In this document: positions 24,867-33,548 of the stretch, piece after piece
How the letters are laid out: every line of letters starts with the position of its first letter
Position numbering within the stretch: position 1 is the first letter of the stretch
Assembly: GCF_025685605.1 (NCBI RefSeq)
Contig: NZ_JAGTUT010000001.1
Coordinates: forward strand, 4,340,001 to 4,404,000
DNA from: Granulicella arctica
GTDB lineage: Bacteria; Acidobacteriota; Terriglobia; Terriglobales; Acidobacteriaceae
DNA length: 64,000 nt
Direction of reading: 5' to 3'
Program-made: the position numbers and the translations under genes
The notes under the pieces: generated by a model
Seen by the model: the letters and a program-made list of their open reading frames with translations, nothing else
Told to the model about the DNA's origin: nothing
Database searches by the model: none

Positions 24867-26555
24867 ATGGCTCCAGGTACGTTTCATCCAGTTCGATACG
24901 GCAGGTATCTTCTCTTCATCTCCGGCCTTGGCGGTCTGCTGTATGGGATCGACGTGGGCATCATTGCTGCTGCGCTGCTCTACCTTGGCAAGACGATCAG
25001 CCTTTCGCTCGAGCAGACATCGATCGTCGTAGCGGCTGTGCTGGGTGGCGGCATGCTGTCGTCGCTGGTGGCGGGCGTGCTGGCTGACTGGATAGGCCGC
25101 AAGAAGATGATGATCCTGAGCGGACTTATCTTTGTGGCGAGTGTAGGGCTGATCGTTGTATCGCAGGGATTTCTGCCGTTGTTTCTAGGACGGCTGCTGC
25201 AGGGGATCAGCGGCGGATTTATTGCCGTTGTGGTGCCGCTCTATCTCGCAGAGTGTCTGGGTGCGGATGTGCGTGGGCGGGGCACGGCAATCTTTCAGTT
25301 CGCACTGACCTTCGGAATTGTCATTGCTGCGCTGACCGGTTTTTACTTTACGAACCAGGCCGAGAGCGCGATCCTGGCAGCAGCGGGCAACGCCACCCTG
25401 ATTCGGGCAGCTCAGGATCACGCGTGGCGGGCTATGTTTCTGTCCGTGGTGTATCCGGGGCTCCTGTTCTTTGGAGGAAGTTTTTTCCTGAGCGAGACGC
25501 CGCGCTGGCTGTTCAGAAAAGGAAAGACCACGGAGGCCCTGAACGCGCTCCGACGGTCTTCTTCTGAGGACCAGGCGCAGTTACAGATGCGCGAGATGAC
25601 AACGCTTGCTGCGGAGACGCAGGCACAGACGACCTCCGGGGAGCGGGGCAGTTTGTTGCAGCGCAAGTACGTGATTCCGTTTGTGCTGGCCTGCTTTATT
25701 CTGTCGTGTAATCAGACGACGGGAATCAACTCCGTGCTGGGCTTTCTAGTCATTATTTTGAAGCAGGCGGGTATGACAGCGAGCCATGCGACGCAAGGCG
25801 ATGTGGCCGTCAAGGTGCTGAACTGCGTCATGACGCTGGTGGCGATTGCCTTCGTCGATCGGAAGGGCCGACGGTTTCTGCTGAAGACGGGAACGGCGGG
25901 GATTGTGATTTCGCTGGTGCTGGGAGCGTTTCTGTTCTATCGGTTCGAATCGAATCGAGTGGATGTGGCTCCCAAGGCAAAGGCTGCCGTTTCGGGGAAC
26001 GCTTTGGCTTTGCCCGTGGACTCCGCGCTGGGTGCTGAGGTTGGCGGCCATGCGATGGCGCTGACGGTTGTCTACAACGCCGGTGCAGGCGACATGGTGG
26101 CGACAGTTCGGAACGACGATCCGGCACCGGTTTTGAAGCTTGCTGGAACGGCTACGTCGCCGCTGGTGATCAAGCAGGCGACGTATGGTCCGGTGCCGAC
26201 AGAGCAGACCGGATGGCTGATCACGGCATGCCTCGGACTGTTTATCGCGTCGTATGCGTTTGGACCAGGTGTAGTGGTGTGGCTGATGCTTTCGGAGCTT
26301 ATGCCGACCCGCATTCGATCCGTTGGAATGGGTATTGCGCTGCTGTTGAACCAGGGTGTCTCAACACTGATTGCAGCAGTCTTCCTGCCTGTGGTTGGGC
26401 ACTATGGCTACTACGCAATGTTCTCGTTCTGGGCGGTCTGTACGGTAGCGTACTTCCTCGTGGCGAGCTTCTTTTTACCGGAGACCAAGGGAAAAACGCT
26501 GGAAGAGATTGAAGCGTACTTTGACGGTCGGGCGGTGGCAGCGAGCCGGGCCTGA
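24867..26555 (+). CDS. Sugar porter family MFS transporter with a periplasmic insertion
   Basis: 562 residues, longer than the usual 460-490 of the family. Typical sugar-porter signatures: ISGLGGLLYGIDVGIIAAALL (helix 1), DWIGRKKMM, GRLLQGISGGFIAVVVPLYLAECLGADVRGRGTAI, QTTGINSVLGFL (helix 7), DRKGRRFLL, ELMPTRIRSVGMG and the C-terminal PETKGKTLEEIEAYF. About 90 extra residues sit between helices 9 and 10 (roughly NRVDVAPKAKAAVSGNALALP through TSPLVIKQATYGPV), which topology puts in the periplasm. The ATG at 24867 starts the family N-terminus. The gene is between a receiver-like gene and ornithine aminotransferase and may be transcribed alone. Confidence 0.9.
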   Translation: MAPGTFHPVRYGRYLLFISGLGGLLYGIDVGIIAAALLYLGKTISLSLEQTSIVVAAVLGGGMLSSLVAGVLADWIGRKKMMILSGLIFVASVGLIVVSQGFLPLFLGRLLQGISGGFIAVVVPLYLAECLGADVRGRGTAIFQFALTFGIVIAALTGFYFTNQAESAILAAAGNATLIRAAQDHAWRAMFLSVVYPGLLFFGGSFFLSETPRWLFRKGKTTEALNALRRSSSEDQAQLQMREMTTLAAETQAQTTSGERGSLLQRKYVIPFVLACFILSCNQTTGINSVLGFLVIILKQAGMTASHATQGDVAVKVLNCVMTLVAIAFVDRKGRRFLLKTGTAGIVISLVLGAFLFYRFESNRVDVAPKAKAAVSGNALALPVDSALGAEVGGHAMALTVVYNAGAGDMVATVRNDDPAPVLKLAGTATSPLVIKQATYGPVPTEQTGWLITACLGLFIASYAFGPGVVVWLMLSELMPTRIRSVGMGIALLLNQGVSTLIAAVFLPVVGHYGYYAMFSFWAVCTVAYFLVASFFLPETKGKTLEEIEAYFDGRAVAASRA

Positions 26556-26638
26556 ACACTCGAAAGGCTCAATTTGGTATGGTGGAGAGAGTCTCCTCCA
26601 TCTGAAGTTGTCCGGTTTTTACTGAATCAGGAGTCCCT

Positions 26639-27877
26639 GTGCTTACCGCGAAGTATATCGAACTCGAAGAGCAGTATGGTGCTCACAACTATCATCCGCT
26701 GGATGTGGTGATCGAGCGTGCAAGCGGCTGCTGGGTCTATGACACGGACGGCAAGCGTTATCTGGACTGCCTGGCGGCATACTCCGCGGTGAACCAGGGG
26801 CACTGCCATCCGAAGATATTGCAGGCGATGCTGGAGCAGGCACACAAGGTGACGCTGACGTCGCGGGCGTTTCGGAACGATCAGCTTCCGCTGTTCTATG
26901 AGCAGTTGCACCAGTTGACTGGCTTCGAGATGTCGCTGCCGATGAACTCGGGTGCCGAAGCTGTCGAAACGGCGTTGAAGGTGGTGCGCCGCTGGGGCTA
27001 TGCGGTGAAGGGGATTCCGCAGGATCGGGCTGAAATCATCGTCTGTGCTGACAACTTTCACGGTCGCACGATCTCGATTGTCAGCTTCTCGTCCGACCCT
27101 CAGTATCGCAAGGATTTCGGACCGTTCACTCCCGGCTTCAAAGTGGTCCCGTTTGGTGATGTGCGGGCTCTGCGCGAGGCGATTACACCGCATACCTGCG
27201 CGTTCCTTATCGAGCCGATCCAGGGTGAAGCGGGGATCATCGTTCCCCCCGAAGGGTACCTTGCCGAAGCTGCTGCTCTTTGTCGCGAGAACAACGTGCT
27301 GCTGATGTGCGATGAGATTCAGTCGGGTCTTGGCCGCACGGGCAAGATGTTCGCGTACGAGCACGACGATGTGGTGCCGGACGTGTTGATTCTTGGCAAG
27401 GCGCTGTCAGGTGGGTACTATCCTGTGTCAGCGGTCCTGGCTTCCCGAGCGATCCTTGGGCTGTTCGAGCCGGGCGATCATGGGAGTACGTTCGGTGGCA
27501 ATCCCCTGGCATGTGCAGTTGCGCGGGCGGCACTGAAGGTTCTGGTGGATGAACAACTTGTAGCGCGCTCCGCAGAGCTTGGCCCACTGTTTATGGCGCA
27601 GCTTCGTGAGATTGACAGTCCGCATATCAACGCGATACGCGGGCGAGGACTTTGGATTGCAATCGAGTTGAACGTGCCGGCGCGGCCCATCTGCGAGGCT
27701 TTGAAGGCGGAGGGTATCCTCTGCAAGGAGACGCATGTGAACTGCATTCGCCTTGCGCCGCCACTCACGATCACCCGTGACGAGATCGCCTGGGCTTCAG
27801 GGCGCATCCGCGCTGTACTTGAGGGGCTCGACTCCGCGACCAACTCCCCGGACAGGCTTACAGTCGCCGCAGTCTAA
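26639..27877 (+). CDS. rocD: Ornithine aminotransferase
   Basis: A PLP-dependent enzyme of 412 residues converting ornithine and 2-oxoglutarate to glutamate semialdehyde and glutamate in arginine and proline metabolism. The N-terminal [46 protein letters not shown] is diagnostic for ornithine aminotransferase. Other marks are [38 protein letters not shown] with D225, the PLP lysine K254 in [17 protein letters not shown], and [14 protein letters not shown]. The start is GTG, with CAGGAG 5 bases upstream. Confidence 0.93.
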   Translation: MLTAKYIELEEQYGAHNYHPLDVVIERASGCWVYDTDGKRYLDCLAAYSAVNQGHCHPKILQAMLEQAHKVTLTSRAFRNDQLPLFYEQLHQLTGFEMSLPMNSGAEAVETALKVVRRWGYAVKGIPQDRAEIIVCADNFHGRTISIVSFSSDPQYRKDFGPFTPGFKVVPFGDVRALREAITPHTCAFLIEPIQGEAGIIVPPEGYLAEAAALCRENNVLLMCDEIQSGLGRTGKMFAYEHDDVVPDVLILGKALSGGYYPVSAVLASRAILGLFEPGDHGSTFGGNPLACAVARAALKVLVDEQLVARSAELGPLFMAQLREIDSPHINAIRGRGLWIAIELNVPARPICEALKAEGILCKETHVNCIRLAPPLTITRDEIAWASGRIRAVLEGLDSATNSPDRLTVAAV

Positions 27878-28028
27878 CTGCTGCCCGCGCCGCTTAGCAG
27901 GGTGTGCTAGTTGGCGTTCACGATCCACCCAACTATTTTGTTGAGATTCTTTGGCTAAGCCACTAATCGCTCAAGCGGCAGTTGCTCTTTCCATACTCTT
28001 CAAGAAAGGATGCCGAGGTGAGCCATCT

Positions 28029-28517
28029 TCAGAGCGCCTGCGCTGTTTTAAGAACGTCGCCTGCCAGCGTGACGGCTGCGGGCGTGTTGTGAATGATGAG
28101 CAGATAAGGATCAAGCGCGAGAGTAGGCTCGTCGTGCATGAGTTGCAGGCGCGAGATCCCACCATCGAGGCTAAGACCGATAAACGTAACACCAGCAAAC
28201 ATGCAGGCTCCCTTCACGACTGAGCCAAGACAGGAGAGAAGCGGGTCCATGAAGACGACAGTCTCTCTATTACGTGAAAAACGATCTCCGTTCGCAAGAA
28301 AAGCCCATAAACCTCCCCAGAGTGCTCCCGTGATCGTCGACAATTTCATTTGCGAAAGAGCGCTCTTCATATCCGCTTCCTGTCGCTGTATCGGTGTAAT
28401 CCTGTTCTCAATCGACATACTCTTTCTCTCGAAGCCACTTCTTTCGAGGAGCTGCGCCGCGTTGTTAGCGTCAGCGTTCGTTCCAAATGCAGCCACTACG
28501 GAATAGATCTCTGTCAT
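28029..28517 (-). CDS. Stress-type membrane protein of unknown function
   Basis: 162 residues. The start TEIYSVVAAFGTNADANNAAQLLERSGFERKSMSIEN resembles the GSP17M/YflT alpha-beta domain of general stress proteins. Two weakly hydrophobic stretches follow (TITGALWGGLWAFLANG and LSCLGSVVKGACMFAGVTFIGL), suggesting membrane association, and the C-terminus is again soluble with DPYLLIIHNTP. AGGAG lies 6 bases before the ATG. It sits downstream of the HPF-like gene on the same strand, 249 bases away, so the two may respond to the same stress. Domain assignment is tentative. Confidence 0.65.
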   Translation of the reverse strand: MTEIYSVVAAFGTNADANNAAQLLERSGFERKSMSIENRITPIQRQEADMKSALSQMKLSTITGALWGGLWAFLANGDRFSRNRETVVFMDPLLSCLGSVVKGACMFAGVTFIGLSLDGGISRLQLMHDEPTLALDPYLLIIHNTPAAVTLAGDVLKTAQAL

Positions 28518-28766
28518 TGCTTCTCCTGGGGACTTGGAACGGTTTTCAATCCTGTGCGCGAATCGGTTTTTTTTGCTTTGAGACTTTACTCATCGCGGGG
28601 CAGTAACGATGTCGGCACCCGCCTCAGCCTTAGCAAGAACAACCTTCGACTGTCAGTCAGACAGAGCAATCTGCACGACTGTTTCCAAGTCAAAGCTGAG
28701 GCGAGCGCTGATAGTCGGGAGAGAGGGAAGAGAGGGCGGGCCGCCGTCGTCTCATTCCATGAGGGG

Positions 28767-29102
28767 CTATTCCAGGGCTAGAAAGGGACGTTTTTCCTCG
28801 ATCCGCCCGAAGGTTGAATCGAGAAGACGCTGCATTTTGTGAGCAGCTCCGGTCACCGCAATCAACAGGTCGGGAGAGTCCGCCGTTACGGTAAGCGACT
28901 GGTGTTCCTTGGGTCGCGCTTCGAGCAGACATCGCTTCGTTCGTGGACCGGCTTTAAACGCATGTTCATCGCTGAGATGAGCCTCTATGCGGGTAAGGTC
29001 AGGACTGAACCGGTCAAGAATTCGGTTGATCTCCGTGTCTACAAAGTTCGAGAGTTTGCGGTGAAGCACAATGTGATTGTCGCTGTTTACCAGAATCTGC
29101 AT
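28767..29102 (-). CDS. HPF/RaiA-family ribosome-associated protein
   Basis: 111 residues matching the ribosome hibernation or sigma-54 modulation fold: the initial strand MQILVNSDNHIVLHRKLSNFVDTEINRILDRFSPDLTRIEAHLSDEHAFKAGPRTKRCLLEARPKEHQSLTVTADSPDLLIAVTGAAHKMQRLLDS in order gives the strand-helix-strand-strand-strand-helix pattern with LEAHLSDE-type and CxxEAR segments. It probably binds ribosomes under stress. AAGGAG precedes the ATG. The isolated position among stress genes fits a non-growth role. It lacks the long-HPF C-terminal domain. Confidence 0.75.
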   Translation of the reverse strand: MQILVNSDNHIVLHRKLSNFVDTEINRILDRFSPDLTRIEAHLSDEHAFKAGPRTKRCLLEARPKEHQSLTVTADSPDLLIAVTGAAHKMQRLLDSTFGRIEEKRPFLALE

Positions 29103-29500
29103 CGATCTCTTCTCCTTGATTGCGGTTGTCGTTCGCTAAGGTCTCTCCTTGTTCTTGTCCTATTAGACTCCTCTTCCTAGAGTGGCGAGGGTTACTTGAA
29201 CAACGGTCAGCAAGCGCGTATTGTGCACCGAAATTGATAGATGCTGCTCCACCGTTCTCATCTACACGTCGCTCAGTTTTAGTTGCTTAGTTCTTGCTAA
29301 AGCGCAAGTGACTTCGCGTACCTCCCGTATGCGGAGCTCTATATGTGCGGTAGGTGACAAATGTATGTACGGTAGCGTACCCTCAGTCTGGTTCAACATT
29401 TGTCCAAACTGATCTTACTGAACGTCATCTGTTCTTCCCTCCGCCCTGTTGGGAAGCGATGAGGTATACGGACGCTGAACTACCCTTTGGAGGCTTTAAC
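29103..29500. other. Leader region of the TonB receptor, no gene
   Basis: This 398-base stretch holds no gene I can support. It contains a perfect inverted repeat GTACG-GTAG-CGTAC at 29367-29380, and the motif GGTAG twice (29349-29353 and 29371-29375). GGAGG at 29489-29493 lies 7 bases before the TTG at 29501. The dyad could be an operator or leader stem. Confidence 0.35.
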
Positions 29501-32500
29501 TTGCACAATCCCATCAAACGTCAGGTCCTGTTCGCAGGCCTATTCGCTGGTGTTTCCGTACTTACCTTAGGAACACCAGGCTTGAAAGCACAAGCTGTTT
29601 ACGGCTCGATTTATGGCACAGTTGGTGACAGCACTGGCGCGGCCATTCCAAATGCGACTGTAACGATCACCGACACAAACAAAGGAACCCAGCAGGTTGT
29701 TCAATCAAACGGCGCTGGCAACTGGTCTGCGGATCATTTGATCCCTGATACCTATACGGTCAGGATCGAGGCAGGCTCATTCAGCTCTGCCGAAGCCAAG
29801 GGTGTTGAGATCCATGCCGACGCTTCACAGAAGGTGGATATCGCCCTACAGCCAGCCGGCTCCGCAACCACAATACAAGTGTCTGCGAACGACACACCAG
29901 CGCTCAAGACCGATCGTGCCGATGTAGCCCAAATCCTCGACCAGCGCTCACTGGGCAATCTCCCCAATCTGAATCGCAACTTCACTCAGTTTGCGTTGCT
30001 GACACCAGGAGTCCAACACTCCTCCTTCAATATTAGCGGCCCAGAGGATCCCCAAGGTTCCGTATCTCTCAACACAAACGGTTCGAACTACGGCGTCCAG
30101 GGCTTTCTGCTTGATGGAACCGATAATCGCGATCCCGTGCTGGGCATTATCGTCATCAATCCCACACTCGACTCTGTCGGCGAACTGAAAGTTACATCGG
30201 CAAACTACGACGCCGAGTTTGGAGGCGCGGTCGGCGGTATTGTCAGTGCGCAGACCAAGTCCGGCAGTAACACGTTGCACGGAGACGTTTTCTTCTATCG
30301 TCACACGGATGCCAACCTGGCTCGTGACCCCTTTGCACAATCCACACCTGATGCTGTCACAGGACGTTATATTCCTTCTCAATCTTTCGGGCAGTATGGA
30401 GGCTCCGTTTCCGGCCCCATTTGGAAGGACAAGACCTTCTTCTTCCTCGACTACCAGGGAACTCGCCAGAAGGTTGGAACGAGCTTCTTGAGTTCGGTTC
30501 CCACTACCCTTGTCCGAAATACCTGCCTCACGGCTGGTTCCGCTACCTGTGACCTCAGTGAGTATGCCGGCGGTAAGCCGTTATACGTTTATCCCACTTC
30601 GGGCGGAACCCCAACGGCTTACACGAATGGCGTCATTCCCACCTCCAGACTGTCCCCGCAGGCGATCGCTCTTCTGCGGCTTCTCCCTGCGCCAAATCTC
30701 AGCATCAGCGGCACACAGAACAACTTCGCTGCATCCGGGAACGGGGTCAACAATGGTGACCAGGCGGATGCGCGTATCGATCACCAATTCAATAGCAAGG
30801 CACATGCCTTTGGTCGGTATGACATCGCGTTCTATCGGTTACAAGGCAATGCGGCGTTTGGCGCAGCAGGCGGTCCGGGCTTTGGTCTCACGGGTACGAG
30901 CGGCACGGACAAAGTACAGAACCAGAGTGCCGCAATTGGTCTCGATTATGCACTGAGTGGAAGTGTCCTTACCGATGTTCGCGCCGGTTTTCTCGCCTAT
31001 CATGTCGCCGAAAATAAGCTCGATGCCGGCACCAACCCGGCTAGTGCACTCGGTATTCCGAACCTCAACACCGGCTCATTTGACACCTCCGGTCTGCCTA
31101 CCTTCAACGTCACCGATAGCAGTATCACTAACTTCGGTAGCCAGGGCTGTAACTGCCCTCTGCTTGAGAGTGAGCAGGTCTTCCAGCTAGCTAATAACTG
31201 GACGAAGATTATTGGTAACCACTCCATTAAGTTCGGCGGCGATGTCCGCTACGCCCTCAACCTGCGCAATGCAAGCGATAACAATCGCGCGGGCCTCTTC
31301 AGCTTCAACAGCGGTCAGACTGCGGGGACGGGCGGACAGGGTGTTGGGCTTGCTTCTCTTCTCGTGGGCCAAGCTGATCGCTTCCAACGCTTCGATGTCT
31401 TCCAGCAGAACGCTGCAAATCGCCAGAAGCGTGGCGCATTTTACGGTCAGGACTCCTGGCGAGTTACTCCTAAACTCACGGTCAACTACGGCGTTCGGTG
31501 GGACATAATCTTCCCCGAGACCGTCAACTCACCCGGTAACGGCGGCTTTGCCAATCTCGCAACGGGCAGCATCAATGTTGCAGGCGTAGGCGGCTTCGGA
31601 ACCAACGGTGGTCAGAAGATGGACTACACCAACGTCGCCGGCCGCTTCGGCTTCGCATACCAGGTTCATCCGACCACGGTCATTCGCGGCGGCATTGGTC
31701 AGGTCTACGACGACGTAGGCTTCTTCGGCACCCTGTTCGGCTCGGCACTTACTCACAATCTCCCGGTCCTCGCTAACGAAGACACCAACGCCAGCAATGC
31801 TACCGGTCAGTTCGCCACCACACTTGGTGCGCCGCCCATTCGCGTCTCCGCTCCCATCATCCCCTCCAACGGACAAATTCCGCTGACCAACTCCGTCAGT
31901 CCGACTTTCCGTGGCGACCGTATCCAACTCCCCCGCGTTGATCAGTGGAACCTTACTGTCCAACAACAACTCACCCCGAACATGACCCTGCAGGTTGCTT
32001 ACGTTGGCAATCACGCAGAGCGCATCTATCCGGGCGAGACGGAGGGCTATGACCTCAATGCTCCTGTTCTGCCTACCAGTCCGGCTGACCTGACGGCAAG
32101 TGACACCGACACTACGGGCGTCAGCTTCAATCGGCGTCGTCCGTTCTTTGGCAAGTTCAACAACGGCCTCTGCTGCAGCAACGGTCTCACCTCCGCTCAG
32201 CCATCAGCAAATGCGAACTATCACTCGCTCCAGACCGTCTTTGAAAAGCGTCTTGCCAATGGTCTTCAGTTCAATGCGAACTACACCTGGTCGAAAGCAA
32301 TGAACTATGCCAACGATGAGGCATTTGCTCGTTATCCTGGCGTCAGCTATGGGCCGAATGATACGAACCGCGCTCATGTCCTCGTCTTCAGCAGCGTCTA
32401 TCAGCTGCCGTTTGGCAAGAATGGTATGTATCTGCGCAGTTCAAATCGTCTTATCAATGGTCTCGTCAGTGGCTATACCGTGAGCGGTAACACGACGTGG

Positions 32501-33007
32501 GAGAGCGGATTGCCGTTCACTCCCACTTATGCCGAGTGCGGTTCCGACCAGGACATCGACAAGAACTTTGCCGGGCCGGGAACTACAAGCGACTGCCGTC
32601 CGGATGGCAACGCACATAACCTGCCAACCAATGTCGGCGGGCTCAATCCCGTCACTCACAGTCGTGCATACTTCACCCCAGTTGCTGCTCTTACGTCTGG
32701 TGCCAGTGTCACGACAGCGTTCCAGCGGCCAGCCTTCGGGACCTTCGGAAACGTAGGGCGCAACTCGCTTCGTGGACCTCACGACTACTTCGCCGACGCC
32801 AGCCTGAGCAAGGACATTCCTTTGTCTGAGCGCTTTCACGGCCAGCTTCAGGCGCAGGCATTCAACGTCTTCAACCACGCAGCGCTCGGCGTTCCGTCAG
32901 CAAGCCAGGCCCGCTGCGTCGACTGTTCCACCGGGGGTGTCATCACCGGTCTGGAACCGAACAACACCATGCGTCAACTGCAGTTCTCCGGAAAGATCCA
33001 GTTCTAG
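29501..33007 (+). CDS. Large TonB-dependent (Oar-type) outer-membrane receptor
   Basis: 1168 residues. A signal peptide (VLFAGLFAGVSVLTLGTPGLKA) is followed by a carboxypeptidase-regulatory-like domain, YGSIYGTVGDSTGAAIPNATVTITDTNKGTQQVVQSNGAGNWSADHLIPDTYTVRIE (about residues 35-95), then the plug region (SLGNLPNLNRNFTQFALLTPG, LDGTDNRDPVLG) and a very long beta-barrel ending LRQLQFSGKIQF-type (MRQLQFSGKIQF) with a terminal aromatic. Import of complex glycans or peptides is the usual guess; the substrate is unknown. I chose TTG 29501: it has GGAGG 7 bases upstream and puts the signal peptide at the N-terminus. In-frame ATG codons at 29459 and 29354 would add nonsense leaders. A strong hairpin follows the stop. 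Confidence 0.9.
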   Translation: MHNPIKRQVLFAGLFAGVSVLTLGTPGLKAQAVYGSIYGTVGDSTGAAIPNATVTITDTNKGTQQVVQSNGAGNWSADHLIPDTYTVRIEAGSFSSAEAKGVEIHADASQKVDIALQPAGSATTIQVSANDTPALKTDRADVAQILDQRSLGNLPNLNRNFTQFALLTPGVQHSSFNISGPEDPQGSVSLNTNGSNYGVQGFLLDGTDNRDPVLGIIVINPTLDSVGELKVTSANYDAEFGGAVGGIVSAQTKSGSNTLHGDVFFYRHTDANLARDPFAQSTPDAVTGRYIPSQSFGQYGGSVSGPIWKDKTFFFLDYQGTRQKVGTSFLSSVPTTLVRNTCLTAGSATCDLSEYAGGKPLYVYPTSGGTPTAYTNGVIPTSRLSPQAIALLRLLPAPNLSISGTQNNFAASGNGVNNGDQADARIDHQFNSKAHAFGRYDIAFYRLQGNAAFGAAGGPGFGLTGTSGTDKVQNQSAAIGLDYALSGSVLTDVRAGFLAYHVAENKLDAGTNPASALGIPNLNTGSFDTSGLPTFNVTDSSITNFGSQGCNCPLLESEQVFQLANNWTKIIGNHSIKFGGDVRYALNLRNASDNNRAGLFSFNSGQTAGTGGQGVGLASLLVGQADRFQRFDVFQQNAANRQKRGAFYGQDSWRVTPKLTVNYGVRWDIIFPETVNSPGNGGFANLATGSINVAGVGGFGTNGGQKMDYTNVAGRFGFAYQVHPTTVIRGGIGQVYDDVGFFGTLFGSALTHNLPVLANEDTNASNATGQFATTLGAPPIRVSAPIIPSNGQIPLTNSVSPTFRGDRIQLPRVDQWNLTVQQQLTPNMTLQVAYVGNHAERIYPGETEGYDLNAPVLPTSPADLTASDTDTTGVSFNRRRPFFGKFNNGLCCSNGLTSAQPSANANYHSLQTVFEKRLANGLQFNANYTWSKAMNYANDEAFARYPGVSYGPNDTNRAHVLVFSSVYQLPFGKNGMYLRSSNRLINGLVSGYTVSGNTTWESGLPFTPTYAECGSDQDIDKNFAGPGTTSDCRPDGNAHNLPTNVGGLNPVTHSRAYFTPVAALTSGASVTTAFQRPAFGTFGNVGRNSLRGPHDYFADASLSKDIPLSERFHGQLQAQAFNVFNHAALGVPSASQARCVDCSTGGVITGLEPNNTMRQLQFSGKIQF

Positions 33008-33014
33008 AAGCGAA

Positions 33015-33051
33015 GCGGATGCTCAAGCGGGCCGCCTGCTTGAGCATCCGC
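33015..33051 (+). terminator. Hairpin terminator after the TonB receptor
   Basis: A perfect 14-base inverted repeat (GCGGATGCTCAAGC at 33015-33028 and its complement at 33038-33051, 9-base loop) begins 8 bases after the stop codon. The downstream sequence is CAAATTGAGA without a U-tract, so termination may rely on the stem or Rho. Confidence 0.75.
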
Positions 33052-33548
33052 AAATTGAGAAGTATCGAGTTATCAAGAACACGATCTTTTCAAGTTCTCT
33101 GTGAGGTAATGGAACCACCATAGGGTAGTTGCGTCCAATAGGGTGAATTTTTCGAGAGAAGAAGTTCTAGCTGCTGTTGAACGGTAGCTCAGTGAAGGTC
33201 TGACGTTCTCTGAAGATCTTGGTGCAACCTACTTTTCATTAGATCGGAAGCTCTAAGTAGATCTGCGCCGCAGAAGGATGTGTGGCGAAGCCACGTCTTC
33301 GGTCACCGCAAAGCTCGTATTGCAAAAGTTTGGCCCAAATGGCAAGAGTAGAGTGTAGTTTCAGAAGAAAGCCGATATGGAGGCGTTGCTGCAGAGACGA
33401 TGCGGGGGCCCTTACTGGACGCTTGTTTCGTTCCCTGCTTTCAAACCCCCAAGTGAATCGGAGCCATACGAGTCAGGGTTCTCCTTGTCTAACTGCAACA
33501 ACCCTCCGGTAGCCTTTGTCCGTTGCTGTGTATCTACTCTAGTGATTT
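33052..33548. other. Intergenic region, no gene seen
   Basis: About 500 bases between the receptor hairpin and the 3' end of the SpoIIE-type phosphatase gene. Short frames here have no recognisable sense. I see no remnant of a known family, no RNA gene and no repeat. Confidence 0.4.
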
